Shown: positions 1-8,844 of the stretch, one piece after another
Position numbering within the stretch: position 1 is the stretch's first letter
Layout of the letters: the number at the start of each line of letters is the position of its first letter
NCBI RefSeq assembly: GCF_900109745.1
Contig: NZ_FOAV01000005.1
Coordinates: forward strand, 124,001 to 188,000
Source: Roseateles sp. YR242
GTDB lineage: Bacteria > Pseudomonadota > Gammaproteobacteria > Burkholderiales > Burkholderiaceae_C
Length of the DNA stretch: 64,000 bases
Reading direction: 5' to 3'
The notes under the pieces: model-generated
Database searches by the model: none
Told to the model about the DNA's origin: nothing
Seen by the model: only the letters and a program-made list of their open reading frames with translations
Translations under genes and position numbers: made by a program

Positions 1-1
1 G

Positions 2-1060
2 CCCAACGGCCTCAAGACCACCGGCAGCTTCGATGTCTTTGGCGGCAACAGTTCCAGCGAGAGCGGCGGCAGTGGCGGCGGCAGTGGCGGGAACAGCAGC
101 AGCGGTGGCAGCGGCAGCAACGGCACCCTGACCGTCGATTTCACGACCGAAAGCGACTACTGGGCCGGTCTCAAAGACTCGCTCAAAGGCATGCTCTCCG
201 CCCGCGCCCATCTGCAGGTCGACCCTCGCTCCGGCCTGGTGACCGTGACGGACGCGCTCAACAATGTGGAACGGGTCGAGGCCTTCCTGCAGGAGGTCAA
301 CACCAGCCTGCTGCGACAGGTCTCCCTGGAGGTCGAGGTGCTGCAGGTCAACCTGACCGACCAATACAGCAACGGCATCAACTGGCAGGCCGTGATGGGC
401 AAGGTCGGCGGGAATCAATGGTCGCTGACTGGCCCGCAAGGCCCGGGCGCACTGTCGGGCAACACCCCCGGGTCGCTGTCTTTCGTGTTGGCACCGTCGA
501 GCTCGCGCGCCTCCCCCAGCAAGCTGGTGGCCGAATCGCTACAGGAATATGGCACGGTGGCCACCGCTTATTCCAGTGTGGTCACCACCACCAACCGCAT
601 GCCGGTTCCGGTGGGCTCGCTGCAGACCCAGTCCTACGTCCGGCAGACCACTGCGGCTGTGGTGAACGGCTCCACTGGCATCACGACCGCGGGCGCCCTC
701 ACCCCGGGCTCGATCTCCACCGGTCTGGGGCTGATGATCCTGCCGGTGATCCTGGACTCCAACCGCGTGCTGCTGCAAACCGCCATGCAGGTGAGTGAAC
801 TGCGAGAGATCAAGGCCTTCACCAGCGGCAGCGGTGCCACTGCGCAGTCCATCCAGTTGCCCAACACGGTGAGTTTCTCTTCGCTGCAGCGCATCAGCGT
901 TCAGGCGGGGCAGACGCTGGTGCTGGTCGGCTACGAGCGGGAACAGACCCAGGCCGATGACTCGGACATCGTCCGTGGCCTGCTGCCCATCTCCAAGCGA
1001 GGGGGCCGTGCCAAGCAAGGCACGGTGATTCTGATCACGCCCCGCCTGACGGACCGGTAA
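2..1060 (+). CDS. pilN: Type IVb pilus secretin, PilN/BfpB family (5' end outside window)
   Basis: The reading frame is open from the left edge, so only the last 352 residues are visible. Secretins of this family are outer-membrane lipoproteins that form the multimeric gate through which a type IVb pilus is extruded. The visible part starts with a Ser/Gly-rich linker (about residues 15-42 of the fragment). A short N-domain-like segment follows (VDPRSGLVTVTDALNNVERV), then the secretin core ending with QAGQTLVLVGYER and a C-terminal VILITPRL strand, which is typical of the family. The gene is followed after 10 bases by pilO and heads a same-strand cluster with pilP, a GspE-like ATPase and a GspF-like protein. 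That context separates it from general type II secretion secretins. The lipoprotein signal would lie outside the window and cannot be checked. Confidence 0.9.
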   Translation, partial: PNGLKTTGSFDVFGGNSSSESGGSGGGSGGNSSSGGSGSNGTLTVDFTTESDYWAGLKDSLKGMLSARAHLQVDPRSGLVTVTDALNNVERVEAFLQEVNTSLLRQVSLEVEVLQVNLTDQYSNGINWQAVMGKVGGNQWSLTGPQGPGALSGNTPGSLSFVLAPSSSRASPSKLVAESLQEYGTVATAYSSVVTTTNRMPVPVGSLQTQSYVRQTTAAVVNGSTGITTAGALTPGSISTGLGLMILPVILDSNRVLLQTAMQVSELREIKAFTSGSGATAQSIQLPNTVSFSSLQRISVQAGQTLVLVGYEREQTQADDSDIVRGLLPISKRGGRAKQGTVILITPRLTDR

Positions 1061-1070
1061 AGGAGCGGCC

Positions 1071-2492
1071 ATGTCATCCAATCATGGTTCCGCCTCCCTG
1101 AGCAGTTCCGCCGGGTTCGGCGCCTCCGGGTTCGACAACGGCGGGTTGCAGGGGCTCGGTACGGAGTCCGTCGCCAAAAGCTGCGTGATTGCCGGCACCC
1201 GCCTGGTCTTCGAGCTGGAATGGAGCCCCACGCAGAACCGCAGCGCGCCAGACGCCGAGTTTCAGCGCGCGCGCAAGCTGGGCTACAACTTTGCCACCAT
1301 GCTGCCCGACAAGAGCCTGATCGGCCTGGCCAAGGCGGTGCAGGCGGGCTCAGGCAAACCGCATGCGGCGGTGGTGATGCTGGTCGAGCGCTTCTGCTCC
1401 GGCGGGGCTGAAGCGGTCCTGATCTCGGTCGGTCAACGGGGGGTCGCCTTCGTCGGCCTGATGGACCGTCGCCCGGTGCCCGGTTTCGACCGGCTGCTCA
1501 GTGGCCTCGATGCTGCGCTGGCCCTGCTGAAGGAGTTCCGGGACATCCATATTGACCAGGATGTCCGCGTCGCGACCGACCTGGGAGACACCATCCCGAA
1601 CAGCGAAGTCTTGCAGACCCAGACGGTCTTCGAGATGCCCGAAGCCGGGTCGCTGGTGCGACCGCTGATCAACCGCGCGCTGCGCAGAACCGTGCTGGGT
1701 GGCGGCACCGCCGCTGTGGTGCTGAGCGCTGCCCTGGGGTCGTTTCTCTGGTCGCAACACCAGCAGCGCAAGGCGGCTGACGAAGCTGCGCGGCTGGCCC
1801 GGGAAAACGATCCGAACCGCCAGTACGAGGCCAACATCAATGCCATGCTGGCCAGGGCGGGCATCCCTGGCAACGTGGTGCTGGACCAATGGCGCGGCCT
1901 GCTGAATCGCCTGCCCATCACCCGCGAAGGCTGGGCCCTTCAGCGATTTGAATGCACGCAGGCCTCCCGCGAGTGCGTGGCCACCTGGACCCGCAACTAC
2001 GGCAACTTTCAGGACTTCCTCACTCGCCCGCCGGTAGGCGTGCGGGAGCCCCGGTTCGGGACGCTGTCCAACAACAACGATGTGCTGGGCGCGTCGATGA
2101 CCACCTTCCACAGCTGGGATGTGGCAGATCAGCAAGCGAATCACCAATCGGATCACCAGGCGCTCGCCCGCCCCACCCTGCCCAGGGTGGGCGAGGTGCC
2201 CGAAACCTGGGGCAGCCGGCTACAGGATCTGGCGCTTGCAGCAGGCGGCGCGGCCAATGTCACATCGCTGAAACCGGCCCGCCTGTTCGGCCCGTCCAGC
2301 GTCACCAGCTTGCAGGCTATTCAACAACCGGTGGTGGCCATGGAGTGGCGCATCGTCGATGGCATGTGGTCACTGCCGGCCATCGACCTGCCGCCGTCGG
2401 CCGTCCCGGAGTCCCTCACCGTCCAGTTGGCGCCCACCCAGATCACTTACACACTTACCGGAAACGTCTATGCCAAAGGCAAGTCCTATTAA
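1071..2492 (+). CDS. pilO: Type IVb pilus accessory protein PilO (PilO2 type)
   Basis: A 473-residue protein matching the R64-type PilO (pilin accessory) family rather than the short PilO of type IVa pili. It has a long cytoplasmic N-terminal half with an actin-like/PilM-like flavour, then one hydrophobic segment at about residues 207-228 (GGGTAAVVLSAALGSFLW). A periplasmic half follows, beginning with a charged helix and containing a Cys pair (FECTQASREC). The family is thought to build the inner-membrane alignment complex between the platform protein and the secretin. It sits between the secretin and pilP in the usual R64 order. Its 3' end overlaps the start of pilP by 23 bases in another frame, consistent with translational coupling. 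Function is by family and position; no catalytic motif is expected. Confidence 0.85.
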   Translation: MSSNHGSASLSSSAGFGASGFDNGGLQGLGTESVAKSCVIAGTRLVFELEWSPTQNRSAPDAEFQRARKLGYNFATMLPDKSLIGLAKAVQAGSGKPHAAVVMLVERFCSGGAEAVLISVGQRGVAFVGLMDRRPVPGFDRLLSGLDAALALLKEFRDIHIDQDVRVATDLGDTIPNSEVLQTQTVFEMPEAGSLVRPLINRALRRTVLGGGTAAVVLSAALGSFLWSQHQQRKAADEAARLARENDPNRQYEANINAMLARAGIPGNVVLDQWRGLLNRLPITREGWALQRFECTQASRECVATWTRNYGNFQDFLTRPPVGVREPRFGTLSNNNDVLGASMTTFHSWDVADQQANHQSDHQALARPTLPRVGEVPETWGSRLQDLALAAGGAANVTSLKPARLFGPSSVTSLQAIQQPVVAMEWRIVDGMWSLPAIDLPPSAVPESLTVQLAPTQITYTLTGNVYAKGKSY

Positions 2493-3150
2493 GGCCCCCG
2501 CCGCAATCCGCACGGTTTGCACCGCTCTGCTGGCGCTGAGCAGCGGCCTCGTCCTGACCGTCTCCACCGCTATCGCCCGCGAAGAGGGCGAGGAAGCGAA
2601 TCAGTCGGCGGCCTCGTCCTCCATGCAGCAGATCATCGAGTCGGCCCGGCGCAAGAAGGCCCAGGAACTGGAAGCCGCCGCACGGCGGATGCTGGGAACT
2701 GATACCAGCGCGCCGGCATCGACCGCACCGATGCTGCCGCCCCCCCCCGTCCAGGATTCGAAGGCCGATGAGCTGCCCAGGGTGTGGTCCATCTCCGGCA
2801 TGAACAAACACCTGGAAGCCGAGCTGTACTACCAGGGCCGCATTTATCCCGTGAAGCTGGCCGGGGATGGCGGCACGGTGCGCGTAGGCCCCTGGACCGT
2901 ACGCACCATCAGCAGCACCGGTGTGACAGTCGCGCCGATGGCAGGCCACCGGGCGGCCAGCCGCTGGCCTTCGTCAATTGTCCTGCCGCCGCCAGAACGC
3001 GGCAGTTCGCTGTCCAGCTATCCGTTCTATACGGCGGCGGACAGCCGCGTGGGTGGGCCTGAATCGGCCGCGTTGCCGCCCTCGGCACTGCGGGCCAGCC
3101 AGTTGCCATTGAGTGGGTCGGTCGCCATGGCCCCAGGTGGGGTGTATTGA
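2470..3150 (+). CDS. pilP: Type IVb pilus biogenesis protein PilP
   Basis: A periplasmic protein of 226 residues from the ATG chosen here. A longer in-frame start at 2359 would run deep into pilO. The 2470 start is preferred because it gives a clean signal peptide: MPKASPIK, then a hydrophobic core ending ...STAIA before a charged mature part. The middle holds a helix-rich Glu/Ala/Lys segment and a proline linker (PPPPP). A small beta domain with the PilP-like pattern follows (RVWSISGMNKHLEAELYYQG, then VRVGPWTVRTI). PilP of this type is thought to bridge the inner-membrane complex and the secretin. It ends one base before the ATPase gene, so the two are almost certainly translated together. 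Confidence 0.82.
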   Translation: MPKASPIKAPAAIRTVCTALLALSSGLVLTVSTAIAREEGEEANQSAASSSMQQIIESARRKKAQELEAAARRMLGTDTSAPASTAPMLPPPPVQDSKADELPRVWSISGMNKHLEAELYYQGRIYPVKLAGDGGTVRVGPWTVRTISSTGVTVAPMAGHRAASRWPSSIVLPPPERGSSLSSYPFYTAADSRVGGPESAALPPSALRASQLPLSGSVAMAPGGVY

Positions 3151-3151
3151 G

Positions 3152-4933
3152 ATGCCAGTCAGCCCGCCATCAGGTGATCGGCCAGAGGATGGGCCGTCGG
3201 CGGTGGACGCCACCAGCCCGGCCGCCGCTGCGGCTCCCGGAAGCTCCCGTCACATCACTGACTATGCCCAGTTGCCCCCCTATGACCACGTGCTGTCGGT
3301 GGTCTCGGACAACGTGATGGCCGGGAAGGAGGAGCGGCAGGTCCGCGTCTCCCGCGAGAAAGAGCACAAGCTGCTGGCGCTGGCCTTGCCGGCCCAGCGT
3401 TTCCTGGTGCTGTCCACCGAGGACGAACTGCGCAGCCCGGACTGGTATCACGTCGTTCAGGCCAGCAAGCGCCTGGGCTTCGACTTCACCGGTTTCTACA
3501 CGGCCACACCGGAGATCTTCGAGCTGATCGCCTACCGCACGCAGCACCGTGTCCTGGGTGGCGAAGCGGAAGGCGAAAGCGCACGCGCCATCGAAACCAT
3601 GGTGGCCAACTCGTCCCCCCTGGAGTGGTTCCGCAGCATCATCCACCGTTGCCTGATTGCTGGCGCCAGCGACCTCCACCTGGAGGTCCGTGGAGAGATT
3701 GGCCGGGCACGCGTCCGGCTGGATGGCCTGATGCGGTCGCTCGGCAGCTTTCCGGCCCGTATCGTCATGGATGGCATTTCCGCGGCCTACACGGTGCTGG
3801 CCGAGGAGAACTCCCGCAGCGAGGTGGCCTTCAACGGCTCGGTCCCCCAGGGGGCGATGATTCCGCTGGACCTGCCCGACCAGCGACTGACCCTGCGCTA
3901 CCAGAGCCACCCCGCCGTGGGCGGCATGGATGTGGTGATGCGCATCCTGCGCTCCAACCATGCGGCCCGCACCGCCCAGCTCACGCTGGAACGGTTGGGC
4001 TACACCCCCTGGCAGGTGGAGCGCCTGCACGACGCCTTGAGTTCTGCATGGGGTGGCATCTTTGTGGCGGGCATCACCGGCTCCGGCAAGACCACCACCC
4101 TCAACACCATGCTGGCCTACCTGGCACGCGACGGGACCCGCAAGCTCATCACCATCGAAGACCCGGTGGAATATGAGCTCTCCGGCGCGAGCCACCTCTC
4201 CGTTCAGCGCGGCGCGCTGGAAGCGGATGTGGGAAGCAACCCATTCCACGGCGCGATGCTGTCTTTTCTGCGGATGGACCCGGACGTCGGGCTGTTCGGT
4301 GAGATACGGGACTCCCTCTCCGCCAACATGGCGCAGGTGGCCATTCAGACCGGGCACAAGATCCTCTCCACCGTCCATGCCACCTCCGCACTGGGCGTGG
4401 TGAACCGGTTGAACTCCCACATCGTCGGCCTTCACCGTGAAGACCTTTGCAGCCCTGAGTTCATCTCCGCCCTGGTGTACCAGGTGCTTGTCCCCCTGAA
4501 CTGCGAGCATTGCAAGGTACCGGCGCGCAGCATCATGACCAGCGAGGCGCTGTCTCTCTACGAGAACAGCTTCGGCATTCCAACGGAGAACATCTTCTGC
4601 GCCAGCGATGCCGGTTGCCCGCACTGCCGCAAACCCATGATCGATTACAGCCAAAGTGTGCGCAACGGCACGATGGGCCTGAAGGTGGGTGCCGAAGTGA
4701 TCGTGCCCGACCTTCGCCTGCTGGAGCTGCTGCTGCAACGGCGCGACCTGGAGGCCAAGCGCTACTGGCGCAGCCGCCGCACGGCGCCCTTCACCGACCC
4801 CGACATGGACGGCAAGGAGGCCTGGGGCCATGTGTTGTATGACCTGTCCCAAGGCCGTGTGGACCCCTTCTATTTCGAACGTGCCTTCGGCCATGCCTCT
4901 TTGCTGGCTGATTCGCTGCTTCAAGAACACTGA
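3152..4933 (+). CDS. Type IVb pilus assembly ATPase (GspE/PilB-like, R64 PilQ type)
   Basis: A hexameric secretion-type ATPase that powers pilin addition at the cytoplasmic face of the inner membrane. From the ATG at 3152 it is 593 residues. A GTG at 3113 is also in frame but lies inside pilP. The N-terminal third is a poorly conserved adaptor domain. The core shows Walker A (GITGSGKTTT, from about residue 307), the Asp box ([11 protein letters not shown]), a Walker B region (RMDPDVGLFGEIRD) and a His box (LSTVHATSA). Near the C-terminus two Cys pairs (NCEHC and GCPHC) form the zinc-binding loop typical of GspE and PilB but absent from retraction ATPases such as PilT. This supports an assembly role. 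R64 nomenclature calls it PilQ, a name that clashes with the type IVa secretin, so no symbol is given. Confidence 0.9.
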   Translation: MPVSPPSGDRPEDGPSAVDATSPAAAAAPGSSRHITDYAQLPPYDHVLSVVSDNVMAGKEERQVRVSREKEHKLLALALPAQRFLVLSTEDELRSPDWYHVVQASKRLGFDFTGFYTATPEIFELIAYRTQHRVLGGEAEGESARAIETMVANSSPLEWFRSIIHRCLIAGASDLHLEVRGEIGRARVRLDGLMRSLGSFPARIVMDGISAAYTVLAEENSRSEVAFNGSVPQGAMIPLDLPDQRLTLRYQSHPAVGGMDVVMRILRSNHAARTAQLTLERLGYTPWQVERLHDALSSAWGGIFVAGITGSGKTTTLNTMLAYLARDGTRKLITIEDPVEYELSGASHLSVQRGALEADVGSNPFHGAMLSFLRMDPDVGLFGEIRDSLSANMAQVAIQTGHKILSTVHATSALGVVNRLNSHIVGLHREDLCSPEFISALVYQVLVPLNCEHCKVPARSIMTSEALSLYENSFGIPTENIFCASDAGCPHCRKPMIDYSQSVRNGTMGLKVGAEVIVPDLRLLELLLQRRDLEAKRYWRSRRTAPFTDPDMDGKEAWGHVLYDLSQGRVDPFYFERAFGHASLLADSLLQEH

Positions 4934-4941
4934 GCATTGCC

Positions 4942-6036
4942 ATGCCGATCATCGACTGGATCCTGTTCCGACTGGCCGCGCAGCGGCTGAGACAACGGCG
5001 AGCCGATTTCTACTACGACATGGCCAGCGCCCTGGAAGACAAGGTGCCCCTGTTCACCATCTTGCGCAAGTACGAGGCCCGCGGCCGCGTGCGTTCGCGC
5101 GGGGACGCCCTGCTCTACCGGCACATGCTGCGTGAAGCCATGGGGGGCTCGCTCTCGCAGGCCCTGATCGGCCTGGTGCCCAACGCGGAGCTCATCCTGA
5201 TCGACGCGCTCCAGGGAGGTGGAGACAACGGCTTGGCCCGCGGCCTGTATTTCCTCTCCGACACCGTCGAAAAAGTCGACCAGATGTTCCGCACCGTGCG
5301 CAAGGCAGTCGTCTACCCGGTGATCCTGATGGTGCTGTTTGCGGCGCTGCTGACAGGCTTCTCGCTGTTTGCCGTTCCCATCCTCGCCGACCTGCTCCCG
5401 CCGGAGCGCTGGCCGCCGCTGGGCAAGGTGCTGTATGCCGTCTCCTACCTGGTAAGCCACTATGGATTGCTGCTCGCCCTGGGTGTGGTCGGGCTGCTGG
5501 TCACCTTTGGCATGTCGCTGCCCCGCTGGCAAGGTGTGGTGCGCCGCCGGCTGGATCGACTCGCGCCCTACAGTCTGTACCGGGACTTCTCGGGCGCCAT
5601 GCTGATCGTCTCCATCTCCTCGTTGATGCGTGCGGGCGTGTCGCTGCGCTCCTCGCTGGAACGGGCCACCCGTTTCAGTTCCCCGTGGATGCGTTGGCAT
5701 CTGCGCCAGATCCTGTCGCGCCTCTCCAGCGAACAGTCCACCCACTTCGGCCAGGCGTTCTCCACCGGCGTGCTCAACAAGGCGCTGGAGGACCGGGTGC
5801 AGGATGCCTCCGAGCGCCGTGACCCCATCGCTGCCTTCGTGAAGATTGGCATCGGCTCGATTGATCGGATCGAACGCTCCATCCAGGCCTCGGCGGGCCG
5901 CCTGAACGCCATCCTGATGGGTGTGGCAGGCCTGACGCTCGCCGGCATGATGGCCGGGTTCTTTGCCACCGCTTTCGAAATGCAAAGCGGGATCACGGCG
6001 ACTCCCACGGTGACCTCTACTGCGCCATCGCCATGA
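4942..6036 (+). CDS. Type IVb pilus inner-membrane platform protein (GspF/PilC family, PilR/BfpE-like)
   Basis: A polytopic membrane protein of 364 residues that would form the platform on which the assembly ATPase turns. Three clear hydrophobic stretches are seen: about residues 126-152 (VVYPVILMVLFAALLTGF onward), about 176-196 (LLLALGVVGLLVTFG) and a C-terminal one at about 325-348 (ILMGVAGLTLAGMMAGFFAT). The cytoplasmic parts carry the usual GspF features, including the early segment DFYYDMASALEDKVPLFTIL. It lies 8 bases after the ATPase gene. Its stop overlaps the start of the next gene by four bases (ATGA at 6033), so it is co-translated with the lytic transglycosylase. In R64 a prepilin gene (pilS) sits at this junction, and none is present here. 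Confidence 0.87.
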   Translation: MPIIDWILFRLAAQRLRQRRADFYYDMASALEDKVPLFTILRKYEARGRVRSRGDALLYRHMLREAMGGSLSQALIGLVPNAELILIDALQGGGDNGLARGLYFLSDTVEKVDQMFRTVRKAVVYPVILMVLFAALLTGFSLFAVPILADLLPPERWPPLGKVLYAVSYLVSHYGLLLALGVVGLLVTFGMSLPRWQGVVRRRLDRLAPYSLYRDFSGAMLIVSISSLMRAGVSLRSSLERATRFSSPWMRWHLRQILSRLSSEQSTHFGQAFSTGVLNKALEDRVQDASERRDPIAAFVKIGIGSIDRIERSIQASAGRLNAILMGVAGLTLAGMMAGFFATAFEMQSGITATPTVTSTAPSP

Positions 6037-6875
6037 CCAGCCGCGCCACGACCGCCATCGATGTGAGCCGGCTGACCCGGCGCCCGAGCGCCGGGCATGG
6101 GCATGCACATCGGCGGTCGGCTGTCGGCGCGCAATGGCAGCCACGGTTGGTTCTGGCGCTGTCAATGGGTGTAGCCGTGCTGATGCCGGTCAGCGGCCAT
6201 GCCGCATCCACGCCATCCTCACCAACGCCAACCTCATCCGCGGCACCAGCATCCTCCCCACCGTTACAACCAGGGGTGACGTCCACCTCCCTGCCACCCA
6301 CGCAAGCTCAGGCGTTAACGCAGGCCCCCAAGCCAACACAGACTCGCCGCGCCGTCGCCCAAGCGCGTCCCCCGCTCACACACCGGACCGCGCAGGTCCT
6401 GGTGCAGTGCTTTGAGCTCGCTTCCTATCGCTACGGCATGTCCTCCCTGCTCCTCATGGCCGTTGCGCAGCAGGAGTCGGGCATGAATCCCCGAGCGGTC
6501 AACCGCAATACCAACGGTTCGACCGACGTCGGCCTCATGCAGATCAACTCCAGCTGGTTCCCGCTGCTGGCACGGTACGGCGTCCGCGCTGAAGACCTGT
6601 GGGAACCCTGCACCAACATCATGGTGGGCGCCTGGATCCTGGGGGACAACCTGAAGCGGATGGGGCCGACCGTGGCGGCCCTGGGCGCCTACAACGCGAG
6701 GGATCCCGTGAAGCGGGAGCGCTACGCGCGCCAAGTGCTTCAACACCTGGCCCGTCTGGACCAGCGTGAAAAACAGCAGCAACGGCCACAGGCCCCAACG
6801 CCGCCGAGCCTGCCCCTGGTAGTCGCCAGCACATCACCCCAACCGGGCACACGACTCTCGCCCGCTTCTCCTTGA
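6033..6875 (+). CDS. Lytic transglycosylase (SLT fold, VirB1/R64 PilT-like)
   Basis: A 280-residue periplasmic muramidase-like enzyme that would open gaps in peptidoglycan for pilus passage. It starts with a long basic N-terminus followed by a hydrophobic stretch (LVLALSMGVAVLMPVSGHAA) that looks like a signal peptide. A Ser/Pro/Thr-rich linker follows, then an SLT domain. The catalytic Glu lies in AVAQQESGMNP (about residue 148). Other family hallmarks are GLMQINSSWF, the LWEPCTNIMVGAWIL segment and GAYNAR. Such enzymes are standard partners of type IVb pilus and type IV secretion operons. The start overlaps the stop of the platform gene. The HerA-like ATPase gene begins 16 bases after its stop. 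Confidence 0.88.
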   Translation: MTSRATTAIDVSRLTRRPSAGHGHAHRRSAVGAQWQPRLVLALSMGVAVLMPVSGHAASTPSSPTPTSSAAPASSPPLQPGVTSTSLPPTQAQALTQAPKPTQTRRAVAQARPPLTHRTAQVLVQCFELASYRYGMSSLLLMAVAQQESGMNPRAVNRNTNGSTDVGLMQINSSWFPLLARYGVRAEDLWEPCTNIMVGAWILGDNLKRMGPTVAALGAYNARDPVKRERYARQVLQHLARLDQREKQQQRPQAPTPPSLPLVVASTSPQPGTRLSPASP

Positions 6876-6891
6876 TAGCTTCCCCTCTTCC

Positions 6892-8844
6892 ATGCTCGTT
6901 CAATCTGAAGACATGCTCCCCAGCCAGTGGCTGGGCCCCGTTGTCGAACTCTGCCATGACCAGGTCGTGATCCTGGCGCATCGCGACCAATGGAGCCTGC
7001 ATCCGGCCCTGTGCCGTGGTGCCATGTGCTTCATGACCGAATCGCTCAGTGGCGACACGGTGTCGTCGGCCGACGGCCCGCCCGACAGATCGGCCGTACA
7101 CACCGACCGTCTGCTCCTGTTGAGGCTGGTCGACCATCCCGCCTGGCCCGAGCCCGGTACGGCAAGGGAGGCCCGTGTCCAGGCCCTGACGCAGAACGGC
7201 CCTATCGATGGCCGAGCGCAGGCACACTTCATGCTCGTTCGGTATCGGCTGGTGGGTGCTTATCTGCTCAATCCAGGCTCCAGCATCGGCAACCGACCCG
7301 CCCTGACCTTCTCCGGCGAGCCCGGCCACCTGGAGCATGCAGACCGCTATGCCGCCTTTGCCCCCAGCCCTCGCATGCAGGACTTTTTCATCAACGGCAC
7401 GGTGAATCCGAAGCATCGCATCCGCTTCGGCCTGCTGCGGCACGACGAATCCCAGGTGTACCAGCGCGACGGTGGCGTCACCGCCTGCCTCTCCATGCTG
7501 GACATCCGCGGCCGCCGCACCGCCATGTTCGGCAAGACCCGGCTGGGCAAGTCCAACGTGGTCAAGCTGCTGGTACAGGGAATGCTGGACGTGACCGCCG
7601 AGCGGCGGGATGTGGGCCAGCTCATCTTTGACGTCAATGGCGAATATGCCAACAGCAACCCCCAGGACGGTGCCGACAACATCGGTGCTGTTTATGCCGA
7701 CCGCTGCACGCTGTATTACCTCTCCGAGAAAAAGGCCGGCGGGCCCAACGCCAAGATGCTGCGCTTCAATTTTCATGAGCGCCCCGAGGACGCCATGGCC
7801 ACGCTGCATGAGCTCTTGCCTGCCGAAGTCGCGGACACGGACTACGTCCGCCCCCTGCTCTCATGCAGACTGCCGACCCTGCGCTTTGCCAAGGACGAAC
7901 CCCCGGACCTGGTGCAGCGCCGCCTGCGCAAGCTGATGGTGTACTGGACCGTTCTGCACCATGCCGGGTTTGAACAGAACGAAGCGCGCCTGACGGAGGT
8001 GTTGACGACCCTGGGCTACACCTTCCCCTTCACCCCCAGCTTCAACCAGCCGCTTCGCATGTCCGCCTACCAGGCGGTCAACGGCACATCCGCGCCTCCG
8101 CAGCCCAAGACCTTCGCCGAGATGGTGGCCGAGATTTCGCTGATGTTGCGTTTCAGCCTCTCCTACCCCAACGACCCCGCGTTACGCAAGCAAGGCAGCT
8201 TCATCTTCGATTCTGACGAAGAAATCATGGCGCGCTTCCTCTATCCGCAGGCAGGCGCGGGGCCCTACGTGCTGCGGCCTGCAACGCCCTTCCATTCACC
8301 TCACGTGGACAACTTCATCACGGAGATTCTGGGCACCATCGACCAGGGCGGCACGGTGATCGTGGATCTGGGCAGCGCGAATGAACGCATCATTCGTTAC
8401 TTCGCCAAGACCTTGTCAGTGGCGGTATTCCTGCAGCAGGAAGGCAAGTTCGTACGCAACGAAATGGACGGCCGGTTTGTGCAGATCTATTTCGAAGAGG
8501 CGCACATGATCTTCCCGCCCAATGCCGGCAACGTCATCGACGTGTATTCCCGGTTTGCGAAGGAAGGCGCCAAGTTCAACATCGGCATCGTCTATTCGAC
8601 GCAATCCCCCTCCACCATCAACACCGACCTGCTGGCCCAGACCGAGAATTTCTTCATCGGCCATCTCTCCAGTCAGCAGGAAACCAGCATTCTGAGCAGC
8701 GTGCAGTATGCGTTCAAAGGCATGGAGGAAGACATCATGCGTGCCCGGACGCCAGGCTTCATGCGTGCGTTGACAGCCTCGCACCGCTATCCGATTCCGG
8801 TGCAAGCCAATCGGTATGACGGACGCTCACTCCTGATGGACTGA
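6892..8844 (+). CDS. HerA/VirB4-like DNA-pump ATPase (DUF87 family)
   Basis: A 650-residue P-loop ATPase of the HerA/FtsK superfamily, whose members pump or translocate DNA or protein as hexamers. Motifs seen are Walker A (FGKTRLGKSN, about residue 213), the HerA signature LIFDVNGEYAN (about 244-254), and Walker B with the EEAH motif (IYFEEAHMIFP, about 532-542). A sensor-like stretch GIVYSTQSPS is followed by AQTENFFIGHLSSQQE. The first 200 residues form a beta-rich N-terminal region without a recognised family. It follows the lytic transglycosylase by 16 bases on the same strand, so it looks like the last gene of the pilus operon. HerA proteins usually pair with NurA, SIR2 or DUF4297 nucleases, and none lies beside it. 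The start could also be the ATG at 6913. Assignment to the superfamily is firm; its role here is unknown. Confidence 0.83.
   Translation: MLVQSEDMLPSQWLGPVVELCHDQVVILAHRDQWSLHPALCRGAMCFMTESLSGDTVSSADGPPDRSAVHTDRLLLLRLVDHPAWPEPGTAREARVQALTQNGPIDGRAQAHFMLVRYRLVGAYLLNPGSSIGNRPALTFSGEPGHLEHADRYAAFAPSPRMQDFFINGTVNPKHRIRFGLLRHDESQVYQRDGGVTACLSMLDIRGRRTAMFGKTRLGKSNVVKLLVQGMLDVTAERRDVGQLIFDVNGEYANSNPQDGADNIGAVYADRCTLYYLSEKKAGGPNAKMLRFNFHERPEDAMATLHELLPAEVADTDYVRPLLSCRLPTLRFAKDEPPDLVQRRLRKLMVYWTVLHHAGFEQNEARLTEVLTTLGYTFPFTPSFNQPLRMSAYQAVNGTSAPPQPKTFAEMVAEISLMLRFSLSYPNDPALRKQGSFIFDSDEEIMARFLYPQAGAGPYVLRPATPFHSPHVDNFITEILGTIDQGGTVIVDLGSANERIIRYFAKTLSVAVFLQQEGKFVRNEMDGRFVQIYFEEAHMIFPPNAGNVIDVYSRFAKEGAKFNIGIVYSTQSPSTINTDLLAQTENFFIGHLSSQQETSILSSVQYAFKGMEEDIMRARTPGFMRALTASHRYPIPVQANRYDGRSLLMD

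Noticed and set aside
3170-4930. 586-codon minus-strand open frame over the pilus ATPase
   Set aside because: The plus frame has all ATPase motifs; the minus frame has none.
6892-8844. HerA-nuclease antiphage system
   Set aside because: No NurA, SIR2, DUF4297 or other nuclease gene is adjacent; the neighbours are pilus genes and a convergent transporter-like gene.
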